DNA of 64,000 nt from Micromonospora wenchangensis (GTDB lineage: Bacteria > Actinomycetota > Actinomycetes > Mycobacteriales > Micromonosporaceae): contig NZ_MZMV01000019.1 of the NCBI RefSeq assembly GCF_002210435.1, forward strand, positions 1 through 64,000, in the 5' to 3' direction. The position numbers and the translations under genes were made by a program. Below are positions 35,739 to 44,805 of the stretch, piece by piece; positions within the stretch are counted from its first letter, which is position 1; each line of letters opens with the position of its first letter. A model generated the notes under the pieces. The model was not told the DNA's origin and searched no databases. It worked only from the letters and a program-made list of their open reading frames with translations.

Positions 35739-36572
35739 TCAGGACCAGCGTTCGCCGGTCAACCGTTCGTAGACGTCGACGTACCGGGCCCGGGTCGCCT
35801 CGACCACGTCGGCCGGGACCTCGGGTGCGGGGGACTGCTTGTCCCAGCCGCTGCTGGTCGCCCAGTCCCGCACGTACTGCTTGTCGTAGGAGAACTGGGT
35901 CCGGCCCGGCTGGTACGACTCGGCCGGCCAGTAGCGGGACGAGTCGGAGGTGAGCACCTCGTCGCCGAGGACCAGGGTGCCGTCCGCCGCCCAACCCAGT
36001 TCGATCTTGGTGTCGGCGACCAGGATGCCCCGGTCGGCGGCGAGTTCCGCGCCCCGCCGGTAGACGTCCAGGGTGATCTGGCGCAGCCGCTCGGCGGTCT
36101 CCGCACCCACCTTGTCCACCACGTCGGCGAAGGTGATCGGCTCGTCGTGCTCCCCGGCCGGAGCCTTGGTCGACGGGGTGAAGATCGGCTCCGGCAGGAT
36201 CGACGCCTCGACCAGGCCACGCGGCAGCGGCACGCCGGAGACCGCGCCGGTGCGCTCGTACTCCTTGAGGCCGCCACCGGTCAGGTAGCCCCGGGCGACG
36301 CACTCGACGGGCACCATGTCCAGCCGGCGGCAGCGGATCGCCCGGCCGGCGAACTCGGCGGGCACGTCGGTGGTCGAGAGGACGTGGTGCGGCACCAGGT
36401 CGGCGAGCTGCTCGAACCACCAGAGCGACAGGGCGGTGAGCAACCGCCCCTTGTCGGGGATCGGGGTGGGCAGCACCACGTCGTAGACGGAGATCCGGTC
36501 GGAGGCGACCAGGATCAGGTCGTCGCCGTCCGCGTAGACGTCCCGGACCTTGCCGGAGTGCAGAAGTTCCAC
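35739..36572 (-). CDS. purC: Phosphoribosylaminoimidazole-succinocarboxamide synthase (SAICAR synthase)
   Basis: 277 residues, GTG start. Joins aspartate to CAIR with ATP in purine synthesis, in the cytosol. Signature motifs are SGKVRDVY at the start, SDRISVYDVVLP, VPVECVARGYLTG, ILVADTKIELGW and DEVLTSDSSRYW. Length is as usual for the actinobacterial form. It ends the ESX cargo region and starts the housekeeping block. Confidence 0.97.
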   Translation of the reverse strand: MELLHSGKVRDVYADGDDLILVASDRISVYDVVLPTPIPDKGRLLTALSLWWFEQLADLVPHHVLSTTDVPAEFAGRAIRCRRLDMVPVECVARGYLTGGGLKEYERTGAVSGVPLPRGLVEASILPEPIFTPSTKAPAGEHDEPITFADVVDKVGAETAERLRQITLDVYRRGAELAADRGILVADTKIELGWAADGTLVLGDEVLTSDSSRYWPAESYQPGRTQFSYDKQYVRDWATSSGWDKQSPAPEVPADVVEATRARYVDVYERLTGERWS

Positions 36573-36706
36573 GTGCCCTAGTACACCACGGGGACGACGC
36601 CGGCCGGGTCGCCCACCCGGGCGGCCGGCGGGCGGGCGTTGACACCCGGCCGCGCCACCTGCGTGAATGGTCCGGCTACCGGCCCGCCCGTCCCCAGGAG
36701 CACCCC

Positions 36707-38038
36707 GTGTCCGCTGTGCGTCCCCCGCTGGTCCGGCCCGGCGTCGACCCGGCCCGGCGGCGGCTGCTCGGCGCGCTGCTCGGTGTCCCGCTGCTGGCCA
36801 CGGGCGGGCTGAGCGGGTGCGGCGTCGAGGCGGAGTCGCCGACGCCGGACGGCCCGGTGGAGCTGTCCGTCTTCTGGTACGGCGGCACCCGACGGGCCGA
36901 GGCCACCGAACGGGCCCTGCGGCTGTATTCGGCCCGCAACCCGCAGGTCACCTTCCGGGTGACCTGGCAGGGGCAGGGCGGCTACTACGAACGGCTCGCC
37001 ACCCAGGCCGGCGGCGGCAACGTGCCCGACCTGTTCCAGATCGACGACTCGATGCTCGGCGACTACGCCCAGCGCGGCATCCTGCTCGACCTCGGCGGCT
37101 ACGTCGACGACGGCCGGATCAACCTGAACACCCTGCCGCCCGGCCTGGTCGACTACGGAAAGATCGACGACCGGGTGTACGGCGTCGCGGCCGCGCAGAC
37201 CCACGCCGCCGTGGTGTTCAACCGCGACCTGCTGCGCCGGCTCGGGGTCGCCGAACCGACCACCTCGATGACCTGGGCCGACTATCTGAGCTGGGCCGCC
37301 CGGGTGACCCGGGTCAGCCGGGGCCGGGTCGCCGGCTCGATGGACCCGTCGGGCGACCACCGGGCGCTGTGGCTCTGGCTGCGCGGGCTGGGCACCCGGT
37401 TCTACCAGGGCCGCCAGTTGGGTTTCGGCCCGGCCGCGCTGCTGGACTGGTTCGAGTTCTGGGAGCGGGCCCGCAGCCAACGGGCCACCCCGGCCGCCGC
37501 CCTGGTGGACCGCGCCGATAGTGGCGAGCCGGCCCGGCAACTGGTGGTCAGTCGGCACACCGCCGCCTCGTTCGCCTGGTCCCACCAGTTCCCCGAGCTG
37601 CAGCGCTACAGCGAGGACGAACTGGCCCTGGTCGGCTTCCCGGGCCCCCGGGCCGCCCAGTGGGACCGGGCGTCGATGTACTGGGCCGGGTTCCGGGGCA
37701 CCCGGCACCCGCAGGTGGTGGCCGACGTGGTCGACTTCCTCACCGGCAGCGTCGAGGTGGGCCGGCTCCTCGGCACCGAGCGGGGCCTGCCGGCCAGCCT
37801 GACCGTACGCCAGGCGGTCGTGCAGACCCTCGACGATCCGCTCGCCGAACAGGTCGCCGCCCTCGGTGAGGCGCTGCACCAGCAGGTCGGCCCGGCGCCC
37901 GCCCCGCCACCGCGGGGGCACGGCGAGGTGCGTGCCCTGCTCACCGAGGCGGCCCGGAGCATCCGCGCGGGACGCTCCGGGGCGCGGGCGGCGACGACGC
38001 AGTTCATGGCCCGGGCCCAGGCGGCCCTGGCCCGGTGA
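36707..38038 (+). CDS. ABC-transporter sugar-binding lipoprotein (family 1 solute-binding protein)
   Basis: 443 residues. N-terminal RRRLLGALLG (Tat-like) and lipobox LSGC predict a lipid-anchored extracytoplasmic receptor. The body is a periplasmic-binding fold: VELSVFWYGGTRRAEATERAL, FQIDDSMLGDYAQRGILLDLGGYVD, YGVAAAQTHAAVVFNRDLLRRLG. No permease or ATPase genes adjoin, so it may work with a shared transporter. The ligand is unknown. Confidence 0.88.
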   Translation: MSAVRPPLVRPGVDPARRRLLGALLGVPLLATGGLSGCGVEAESPTPDGPVELSVFWYGGTRRAEATERALRLYSARNPQVTFRVTWQGQGGYYERLATQAGGGNVPDLFQIDDSMLGDYAQRGILLDLGGYVDDGRINLNTLPPGLVDYGKIDDRVYGVAAAQTHAAVVFNRDLLRRLGVAEPTTSMTWADYLSWAARVTRVSRGRVAGSMDPSGDHRALWLWLRGLGTRFYQGRQLGFGPAALLDWFEFWERARSQRATPAAALVDRADSGEPARQLVVSRHTAASFAWSHQFPELQRYSEDELALVGFPGPRAAQWDRASMYWAGFRGTRHPQVVADVVDFLTGSVEVGRLLGTERGLPASLTVRQAVVQTLDDPLAEQVAALGEALHQQVGPAPAPPPRGHGEVRALLTEAARSIRAGRSGARAATTQFMARAQAALAR

Positions 38039-38074
38039 CGGGTCGGCGGGACGGGCGGTGACGCCGGTCTCGGG

Positions 38075-38344
38075 TCAGCGGGGCGGACGGTTGCGCCGGT
38101 TGCGGGTCAGCAGCACCACCAGCAGGACGATGCCGCCGACGACCACCAGGCAGCAGAGCAGCCCGAGGACGCCGAACCCGCCGCCCCTGGACCGTCGCCG
38201 GGCCGCCTCCACCACCAGCTCGCCGGTGCCGCTGGACGCCCAGGCGGCCACCGGCACGAAGACCGAGAGCACTACCGCGCCGAGGACCGCGCTCAGCCGG
38301 CCCCACCATGTGATCGGAGTTGACGTCTTGATCTCAGTAGACAT
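38075..38344 (-). CDS. Small membrane protein with signal-like N-terminus
   Basis: 89 residues. Two hydrophobic stretches (about residues 16-36 and 59-80), an RRRSRGG basic loop between them and a basic tail RNRRNRPPR. Unknown function; coding support is codon use and a clean frame. Confidence 0.55.
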   Translation of the reverse strand: MSTEIKTSTPITWWGRLSAVLGAVVLSVFVPVAAWASSGTGELVVEAARRRSRGGGFGVLGLLCCLVVVGGIVLLVVLLTRNRRNRPPR

Positions 38345-38459
38345 GCCCTCATCCTGACCGAGGGCGGCAAGTCCGGCACCCCGAAGCGCGCAGCGGTTCC
38401 GGACGGGAGGCCGGGAAACGACGACAGGCCCCGGAGACGGCAGCAGGTTCCGGAAACGC

Positions 38460-38492
38460 GACAGGCCCCGGAGACGAACTCCGGGGCCTGTC
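38460..38492 (-). terminator. Terminator of first initiator tRNA gene
   Basis: Perfect 14-bp stem GACAGGCCCCGGAG / CTCCGGGGCCTGTC with loop ACGAA, starting 8 bases after the tRNA 3' end. Confidence 0.85.
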
Positions 38493-38500
38493 GAAACAAG

Positions 38501-38574
38501 TAGCGGGGACAGGATTTGAACCTGCGACCTCTGGGTTATGAGCCCAGCGAGCTACCGAGCTGCTCCACCCCGCG
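38501..38574 (-). tRNA. tRNA-fMet (initiator), anticodon CAT
   Basis: 74 bases without encoded CCA. The anticodon stem GGG-CTCATAA-CCC has the three G-C pairs of initiator tRNA. The first base C faces a U (mismatch at 1:72), another initiator mark. The T-arm GGTTCAAATCC is normal. TAGGCT at 38586-38591 lies 12 bases upstream as a -10 candidate. Confidence 0.95.
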
Positions 38575-38790
38575 TCGGCCCGTTAAGCCTAACCCATCCG
38601 TCCGACGGAGATCGGCCGGCCCCCCGATCCGCCGTCCGCCCAGCTCAGGACGCCCGACGGGGCGTGCCGCCGCCCGCGCCGCCCGTTTGCCGGCTGCGGC
38701 ACGGCCGATCCCCGACCCCGCGACGGCGGACCCGCCGCCGGGGCGGAATCGGCAGCAGGCCCCGGAAACGGCAGCGGTCCCCGGAAACGC

Positions 38791-38823
38791 GACAGGCCCC
38801 GGAGACGAACTCCGGGGCCTGTC
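38791..38823 (-). terminator. Terminator of second initiator tRNA gene
   Basis: Same 14-bp stem and ACGAA loop as the first copy, 8 bases after the tRNA 3' end. Confidence 0.85.
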
Positions 38824-38831
38824 GAAACAAG

Positions 38832-38905
38832 TAGCGGGGACAGGATTTGAACCTGCGACCTCTGGGTTATGAGCCCAGCGAGCTACCGAGCTGCTCCACC
38901 CCGCG
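38832..38905 (-). tRNA. tRNA-fMet (initiator), second copy
   Basis: Identical 74-base sequence to the first copy, with the same initiator features. It has its own TAGGCT at 38922-38927, 17 bases upstream, so each copy probably has its own promoter although the flanks have diverged. Confidence 0.95.
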
Positions 38906-38962
38906 TCGGCTGGTTAACCGTAGCCTACCGACCCCCGGGCCCGCAAAACGGCACCCGGGCCG

Positions 38963-39907
38963 TCAGTCCAGCCAGTCCCGCAGCGCGTCCACCGCCCGCC
39001 GGCTGTCGGCGTCCACCTGCGACCGGTCACTGGACGTGCCCTCCCAGCCCTGCTCCCAGAGCACGGTCACCACGTCCCCGAGGCGGATCGCCCGGACCAG
39101 CCGGATCTCGTCCCCGCCGGCCGGGTCACCCGCCCCTTCGGAGTATGACCGGCGCAGCTCGAACAGCACCGACTCGTCGCCGTAGCCGCCACCGGCCAGT
39201 AGGCGGTACCGGGACGTCACCCCCGGGGTGTCGGACGACTGCTGGATCGGGCAGTCCCGCACCGCCGCCCGCAGCTCACCGAGGACGTCCCCGGCGCGCC
39301 CGGCCCGGTACAGGGTGATGGTGTGCCGGTAGCTGCCGTCCGGGACGTACCCCTTCGGGGTGTCGGCGTACCGGAAGGCCAGGACGCGGCCCCGGCGCTG
39401 GACGACACCGGAGTCGCCGGGGTGCGCGCCGCAGAGCTGCGGCAGCGGCGGGCCGGGGGTGAACATCGGCCGCACACCGGTCTCGTTGGCCGCGGCGAGG
39501 GTGAAGAACGCCGCGTCGGGGATCGCGGTCGGCGGCCGGCCGGACGACGAGGTGACGGCCGGGCTGACCGGGCCGGCCGGCGACCGCCCGGCGGAACCGG
39601 TGAGCGCGGACGCGGCCGGGACGGAGGTCCTGGTCGCCGCCGGCGACACCGCCGGGGCGGGCACCGCGACGGCGGTGGTGGGTGGGGAGGCGGGCGGCCC
39701 GGCCGGCGTGCCGGGCGCGGCGGTGAGCACGAACCGGGTGCCGGCCGCCGTCCCGCCCACCAGGGCCGCCACGACCAGCACCCCCGCCGCCGTCCGCAGC
39801 CGGGCCCGCCGGTCGGCGTACCGACGGACCAGGTCGGGCGGGACCAGGCCGCCGGGGTCGGTGTCCTGGGCCAACGACCGGTAGAGACGGTGCAGCTCAC
39901 GCGACAT
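38963..39907 (-). CDS. Membrane protein paired with SigE-type sigma factor (anti-sigma-like)
   Basis: 314 residues. A short cytosolic part (residues 1-37, with ELHRLYRSLAQDTDP), one membrane helix (about 38-60), a Pro/Ala/Ser-rich spacer, then an extracytoplasmic domain with ALAFRYADTP-like strands and a Cys pair. Its ATG overlaps the end of the sigma gene by 11 bases. Position and topology fit a sigma-factor regulator, but a clear zinc anti-sigma motif is missing. Confidence 0.7.
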   Translation of the reverse strand: MSRELHRLYRSLAQDTDPGGLVPPDLVRRYADRRARLRTAAGVLVVAALVGGTAAGTRFVLTAAPGTPAGPPASPPTTAVAVPAPAVSPAATRTSVPAASALTGSAGRSPAGPVSPAVTSSSGRPPTAIPDAAFFTLAAANETGVRPMFTPGPPLPQLCGAHPGDSGVVQRRGRVLAFRYADTPKGYVPDGSYRHTITLYRAGRAGDVLGELRAAVRDCPIQQSSDTPGVTSRYRLLAGGGYGDESVLFELRRSYSEGAGDPAGGDEIRLVRAIRLGDVVTVLWEQGWEGTSSDRSQVDADSRRAVDALRDWLD

Positions 39908-40406
39908 CGTTGACCTCCAACTCCTTCGCCGAGACGCCGGGGAGCAGCTCGGCCAGCCGGGACCGCCCCCGCGACAGCCACGACTTCACGGTGCCGCTGG
40001 GCACCCGGGCCTCCCGGGCGATCTCCTCCACCGGCATGTCGAACAGGTAGTGCAGGGCCAGCGCCTGACGCTGGTTGGCGGGGAGCTGCCGCAGCGCGGC
40101 CACCAGCAGCACGGTGTCCTCGCCGGGTGGCCGCACGTCCTCCGGTGGCCCGGTGCGGCTGATCGCCGTCCGCCAGCTCCGTAACCGGCGGAACCGGTCG
40201 GCGGCCAGCCGGCTCACCACCAGCCGCAGCCACGCCTCCGGCGCGGGGTGCTGCGCCAGCCGGCCCCACTGCCGCCAGGCGCGGGCGTACGCCTCCTGGA
40301 CGAGGTCCTGTGCCTCGCCGTGGTCGCCCGCCACGGCGTGGCCGTAGCGCAGGGTCCGCGCCGAGGTGCTCCGGTAGAACTCGTCGAAACTCCGCTCGTC
40401 CCTCAT
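39897..40406 (-). CDS. SigE-family ECF RNA polymerase sigma factor
   Basis: 169 residues from the ATG at 40406; a GTG at 40442 in the same frame would add 12 poorly conserved residues. Region 2 contains FDEFYRSTSARTLRYGHAV and DLVQEAYARAWRQW. Region 4 contains LPANQRQALALHYLFDMPVEEIA and VPSGTVKSWLSRGRSRL. This is the SigE clade of ECF factors typical of Actinomycetota. Translation is coupled to the membrane partner. The target regulon is unknown. Confidence 0.93.
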   Translation of the reverse strand: MRDERSFDEFYRSTSARTLRYGHAVAGDHGEAQDLVQEAYARAWRQWGRLAQHPAPEAWLRLVVSRLAADRFRRLRSWRTAISRTGPPEDVRPPGEDTVLLVAALRQLPANQRQALALHYLFDMPVEEIAREARVPSGTVKSWLSRGRSRLAELLPGVSAKELEVNDVA

Positions 40407-40493
40407 CCGCGCACCACGTCCCCCCGTCCCGGCCACCTGCACTGGAGACGGTCAGCGGCATCGCCAGGTTGCGGGACGACCGGTCGGAAAAGC

Positions 40494-40534
40494 GACGGGG
40501 CCCACGATCCCGGTGGCGGATCGTGGGCCCCGTC
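40494..40534 (-). terminator. Terminator downstream of UPF0182 gene
   Basis: Perfect 17-bp stem GACGGGGCCCACGATCC / GGATCGTGGGCCCCGTC with loop CGGTGGC, 18 bases after the stop of the minus-strand gene. Confidence 0.8.
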
Positions 40535-40552
40535 GACGCGGGAACGGGCGGG

Positions 40553-43549
40553 TCAGCCGCCGCCGGACGGCGTCGGCGTGGCGGGCGGGTTACCGCTGGA
40601 CGTGCCCGACGGGTTGCCCTGCTGGGCCTGCTGGAAGGCGGTGATCGCCTCGTCCAGCGCCTTCAACGCACGGCCGTACCGCTCGAAGTCGCCGGACGCC
40701 TGCGCGGCCTTGACCTCGGCGATGGCCGCCTGGACCCGCTGCGTGGCGGCGGCCAGGTCGGCGCTGGCCGGTGGGCTGCTCGCCCCGGGCGAGGCCGTCG
40801 GCGAGGGCGAGGTCGGGGTGCCGCCCGAGGGTGGCGGCGTCTCGCCACCAGGTGGCGGGGTGGTTCCCTGCCCGGCCCGTTTGCCCTGTTCGACGAGCTG
40901 CTTGATGCCGTCGCTGACGTTGTTGGCCAGCACCACGTACGAGCCGCCGTCGCCGTACGACAGGAGCACCTTCTGCAACAGCGGGTACGCGTCCTGCTGG
41001 TTGCTCTTGACGTAGACCGGCTCCACGTAGAGCATCCCGTTGCCGAACGGCAGCGACAGCAGGTTGCCGTACTGCACCTGGGCCTGGTTGGAGGAGAGCA
41101 GGTTCAGTTCGGTCCGGATGGTCGCGTTGTTGGTCATCTGTTGGTGCACCTGCACCGGGCCGGAGATCCGGGTCTGGTCGGGCAGCTCCAGCACCTCCAG
41201 CTTCGGCCGCCCGTCGACGTACGACCCGGAGATCAGCGCGGCGAGGTTCTGCCGCCCGTTCGGGGTGACCGCCGAGGTGAGCTGGAACCGGGGCGCGTCC
41301 TGGTTGGGGAACTGGGTGAACAGGTAGTACGGCGGCTGCTTCTGCCCGCTGTCCGGCGCGTCCGGCACGTTCGGCACCTGCCAGAAGTCCTGGCCGGAGT
41401 AGAAGTCGCCGGGGTTGGTGACGTGGAACTTGGTGAGCAGGTTGCGCTGCACCTTGAACATGTCGGCCGGGTAGCGGAAGTGGGCGGCCAGGTCGGCCGG
41501 GATGGCGCTCTTGGGCAGCACCAGGTCCCCGCCGAACGCCTTGTTCCAGGCCTTGAGCACCGGGTCGCCGTCGTCGAACTCGTAGAGCCGGACGGTGCCG
41601 TCGTACGCGTCGACGGTGGCCTTCACCGAGTTGCGCATGTAGTTGACGTTCTCCCGGGCGAGCTGGAACGTGCCCCGGTTGGTCAGCTCGTCGGTGGTCT
41701 CCTGCTGGAGGTTGATCCGCTCGGCGTACGGGTACGTCGCGGCGGTGGTGTAGCCGTCGATGATCCACTGGATCTTGCCGCCGACCACCGCCGGGTACGG
41801 GTCGCCGTCGAGGGTGAGGAACGGCGCGACCTTCTCCACCCGGTCCCGGGGGTTACGCACGTACAGCAGCTTGGAGTTGTCGTTGACCGCCTCGGAGAGC
41901 AGGAAGTTCGTCTCCTGCTCCTTGATCGAGTAGAGCAGCCGCCTGGTGAACGAGCCGATCTCGACGCCGCCCTCACCGGTGTAGGTGTAGTACTGCTCGC
42001 CGCCGGTGGTCGGGGTGGGCCGGTCGAACTCGACGTCCTTGTCCGCGCTGGTCTGGCCGACGATGGCGTAGTCGTCGGGCTGCATCCGCTCGCCGTAGTA
42101 GATCCGCGGCTGGCTGGCCGGGATCTGCTCGGCCTGCGAGGAGCACGCCTCCTGCGCCTTCTCGCCGAGGAAGCCGGAGACGAAGTACGGCTGCCCACCG
42201 CAGACCACCTGGTTGGCCGGGGCCGCGACCAGCCCGTAGCCGTGGGTGTAGACGGTGTGCCGGTTGATCCAGTTGTTCTGCTGGTCGGTCAGCTCGCCGT
42301 AGTTGATCTCCCGGACCCCGACCACGTAGTCGGAGGTCTTGTTCTCCACCGAGTAGCGGTCGATGTCCAGCTTGGGGCCGAAGTCGTAGAACCCCCGGAC
42401 CTGCTGGAGCTGGGTGTACGTCTCGGAGACGAGCTGCGGGTCGAGCAGCCGGACGTTCGGCACCACCGAGGTGTCGGTGGCCAGGCTGGCCGGGGGCACC
42501 AGGTTGCTCGCCGCGTACCCCTCGGTCTGCACCTCGGATATGTCGAAGGCGTTGCGGGTGGCGTCGATGCTGCGCTGGATGTACGGGGCCTCCTTGTCCC
42601 GGGCGCTCGGCTTGACCTCGAAGGTCTGCACCGCCCAGGGGTAGATGCCGCCGATCGCGACGGCGGAGACGCCGAGCAGGGCCAGCGAGATGCCCGGCCA
42701 GACCAGGTTCCGCATCACCGCGTTGGAGAACACGATGATGGCGATGGCCACCACCACCGAGATGTACGCCAGGATCTCCTTGGCCGGCAGCAGCGCGTTG
42801 ACGTCGGCGTAGCCGGCGCCGTACAGCTTGGCGCCCTCGTTGTACTCCAGCAGCATGGCCCGCCGGTCCAGCACGTACGCCACGGCCTTGAGCAGGACGA
42901 AGACCGCGACCAGCGTGCTCAGGTGGGCCCGCGCCGCGTTGGTCATCCGGTCACCGACGCCCTGCAGGCGCACCCCGCCGAAGATGTAGTGCACGGCCAG
43001 CGCGCCGATCAGGGCCAGCACCACGGCGGTGAAGCCGACCCCGAGCAGGTAGCGCCAGAACGGCAACTGGAAGACGTAGAAGCCGACGTCGATGCCGAAC
43101 TCCGGGTCCTTGACGCCGAAGTCGCCGCCGTTGCGGAACAGCAGCCACTGGCTCCACCGGCCCTGGGCGGAGAGCCCGGCGAACAGGCCGAGCACCACGG
43201 CGGTGAGGCTGATCCAGGTGCCGATGCGCGGGGTGAGCAGCATCCGGTACCGCTCCAGGGTGGCCTGCTCCAGCGAGTGCGGGCGCAGCTTCGGCCGCAG
43301 CCGGTACGCCAGCCACAGGTTCCCGCCCACGAACGCGGCCAGGCCGAGCCCGACGGCGAGGAAGAGCAGCAACCGGGTGAGCAGCACACCGGTGAACACC
43401 TGGGTGTAGCGGACCTCGTCGAACCACAGCCAGTCGGTCCACGCCTGCACCCCCCAGCCCAGCAGGGTGAACAGGAGGAACACCCCGACCAGGACCCCGA
43501 TGGTGACGCGTCCGCGCCGACTCATCCTCGGCAGGGGGCTGCTACGCAT
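40553..43549 (-). CDS. UPF0182 family integral membrane protein
   Basis: 998 residues from the ATG at 43549; GTGs at 43570 and 43555 are alternatives. Seven N-terminal membrane helices are followed by a large extracytoplasmic domain (for example VKDPEFGIDVGFYVFQLPFW, TRNAFDISEV, YGERMQPDDYAIVG) and an acidic, Pro-rich tail. Homologue of mycobacterial Rv3193c-type proteins and, as there, beside the PDZ protease and DUF2342 genes. Molecular role unknown. Confidence 0.95.
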   Translation of the reverse strand: MRSSPLPRMSRRGRVTIGVLVGVFLLFTLLGWGVQAWTDWLWFDEVRYTQVFTGVLLTRLLLFLAVGLGLAAFVGGNLWLAYRLRPKLRPHSLEQATLERYRMLLTPRIGTWISLTAVVLGLFAGLSAQGRWSQWLLFRNGGDFGVKDPEFGIDVGFYVFQLPFWRYLLGVGFTAVVLALIGALAVHYIFGGVRLQGVGDRMTNAARAHLSTLVAVFVLLKAVAYVLDRRAMLLEYNEGAKLYGAGYADVNALLPAKEILAYISVVVAIAIIVFSNAVMRNLVWPGISLALLGVSAVAIGGIYPWAVQTFEVKPSARDKEAPYIQRSIDATRNAFDISEVQTEGYAASNLVPPASLATDTSVVPNVRLLDPQLVSETYTQLQQVRGFYDFGPKLDIDRYSVENKTSDYVVGVREINYGELTDQQNNWINRHTVYTHGYGLVAAPANQVVCGGQPYFVSGFLGEKAQEACSSQAEQIPASQPRIYYGERMQPDDYAIVGQTSADKDVEFDRPTPTTGGEQYYTYTGEGGVEIGSFTRRLLYSIKEQETNFLLSEAVNDNSKLLYVRNPRDRVEKVAPFLTLDGDPYPAVVGGKIQWIIDGYTTAATYPYAERINLQQETTDELTNRGTFQLARENVNYMRNSVKATVDAYDGTVRLYEFDDGDPVLKAWNKAFGGDLVLPKSAIPADLAAHFRYPADMFKVQRNLLTKFHVTNPGDFYSGQDFWQVPNVPDAPDSGQKQPPYYLFTQFPNQDAPRFQLTSAVTPNGRQNLAALISGSYVDGRPKLEVLELPDQTRISGPVQVHQQMTNNATIRTELNLLSSNQAQVQYGNLLSLPFGNGMLYVEPVYVKSNQQDAYPLLQKVLLSYGDGGSYVVLANNVSDGIKQLVEQGKRAGQGTTPPPGGETPPPSGGTPTSPSPTASPGASSPPASADLAAATQRVQAAIAEVKAAQASGDFERYGRALKALDEAITAFQQAQQGNPSGTSSGNPPATPTPSGGG

Positions 43550-43678
43550 GGCCACTGTTTGGCTCCGCACGCTCGATGTGATCGGCTCCGGACAGGCACC
43601 CAGAGTACGGGGTGTTCCTGAACGTGTCGGGTCAGGTCGTGCCCGGGTCGCCGCCGGTGTCCCGGGGTGCCCCCGCCC

Positions 43679-44692
43679 TCAGCAGCGGGTCGGTTCCCCA
43701 CCGGCGCGCAACGTGTCCAACGCGGTCAATGCCTCGTCCAACGAGCCGACCTTGAGCATGGGCAGACCGGGTTGCGGGTTACGGACCGCCTCGGCGCAGT
43801 TGTCGGCGGGGACCAGGAACGCCTTGGCCCCGGCCTTCTTCGCCCCGACCAGCTTCTGGGCGATGCCGCCGATCGGGCCGACCCGGCCCTCGTCGTCGAT
43901 CGTACCGGTGCCGGCGATGATCTTCCCGCCGGTGAGGTCCTCCGGCTTGAGCTTGTCGATGATGCCGAGGGCGAACATCAGCCCGGCGCTCGGGCCACCG
44001 ATGTCCTTCAGGTCGATCTTCAGGGTGAACGGGTGCGGCTGCCGCTGGTCGGGGACCACGCCGATGCGCGGGCGACCGTCGGATTCCCGGCTGGTCACGG
44101 TGGCGGTGCCGGCTGCGCCGTCGCGGACGTACCCGATGGTCAGCGCGGTGCCGGCGGGCTTGCCCCGGACCAGCTCGACCAGCCGGGACGCCGAGGTGAC
44201 CTTCGCGCCGTCGACGGTGGTGACCACGTCACCGGCCTTGAGCGCGCCGGCCGCCGGACCGTCCGCGGCGACCTCCTTCACCACCACCTCGACCGGGTAG
44301 CCGAGCTTGACCAGCGCGGCGGTCTCGGCGCTGCTCTGCGAGTTCTGGAAGTCCTCCGCGTTGCGCTTCTCGACCTCCTCCTGCGACTCGCCCGGCGGGT
44401 AGACCAGTTCCCGGGGGACCACCGCCTCGTCCTTGGACAGCCAGCCGACGATCGCGGCGCGCAGCTTCACCGTCGGCTGCACGCCGACCGTGGTCATCCG
44501 GAGCTGACCGGCGGAGGTGGAGGTCTCCCGGCCGCTGACCTGGATGACCTCCCGGCCGTCGTTGGTGCCGAGGGTGTTCACCGTCGGCCCGGGGCCGAGC
44601 ACCACGTACGGGATGGGCGCGCCGAGCACGCCGATGCTCAGCAGGGTGGTGAGCAGAGCACCGAGGAGGACGGTCACGCCACGACGTCTCAT
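43679..44692 (-). CDS. PDZ-domain Lon-like serine protease (YlbL family)
   Basis: 337 residues from ATG 44692. One N-terminal membrane anchor (RRRGVTVLLGALLTTLLSIG), a PDZ domain (AAGALKAGDVVTTVDGAKV) and a C-terminal Lon-type proteolytic domain. The catalytic Ser is in GGPSAGLMFAL and the Lys in AKKAGAKAFLVP, both intact. Extracytoplasmic membrane protease, substrate unknown. Same neighbourhood as Rv3194c. Confidence 0.93.
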   Translation of the reverse strand: MRRRGVTVLLGALLTTLLSIGVLGAPIPYVVLGPGPTVNTLGTNDGREVIQVSGRETSTSAGQLRMTTVGVQPTVKLRAAIVGWLSKDEAVVPRELVYPPGESQEEVEKRNAEDFQNSQSSAETAALVKLGYPVEVVVKEVAADGPAAGALKAGDVVTTVDGAKVTSASRLVELVRGKPAGTALTIGYVRDGAAGTATVTSRESDGRPRIGVVPDQRQPHPFTLKIDLKDIGGPSAGLMFALGIIDKLKPEDLTGGKIIAGTGTIDDEGRVGPIGGIAQKLVGAKKAGAKAFLVPADNCAEAVRNPQPGLPMLKVGSLDEALTALDTLRAGGEPTRC

Positions 44693-44805
44693 GCGGCAGA
44701 GCGTACCGACCGGTGGCGGCGGGTCCGGCGGGCTGCGGCGGACTTCGCCCTCAGCGCAACGCCGACGGCGGCTACCAGGGGCGCGGCGCGCGTACCGTAG
44801 ACGTC

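Larger units (their letters stand above)
38450..38579. repeat. 130-bp direct repeat, copy 1 (tRNA-fMet unit)
   Basis: Identical to 38781-38910 (offset 331). Covers the terminator, the whole tRNA gene and a few 5' bases. Similarity continues with a few mismatches to about 38424, giving a unit near 156 bp. Confidence 0.9.
38781..38910. repeat. 130-bp direct repeat, copy 2 (tRNA-fMet unit)
   Basis: Second copy of the tRNA plus terminator unit. The 201 bases between copies hold no gene, only a GC-rich spacer. Confidence 0.9.

Noticed and set aside
40310..43621. 1103-codon open frame antisense to the UPF0182 gene
   Set aside because: Arg/Gly/Val/Gln-rich shadow composition with no domain; the opposite strand carries a clear conserved membrane protein.
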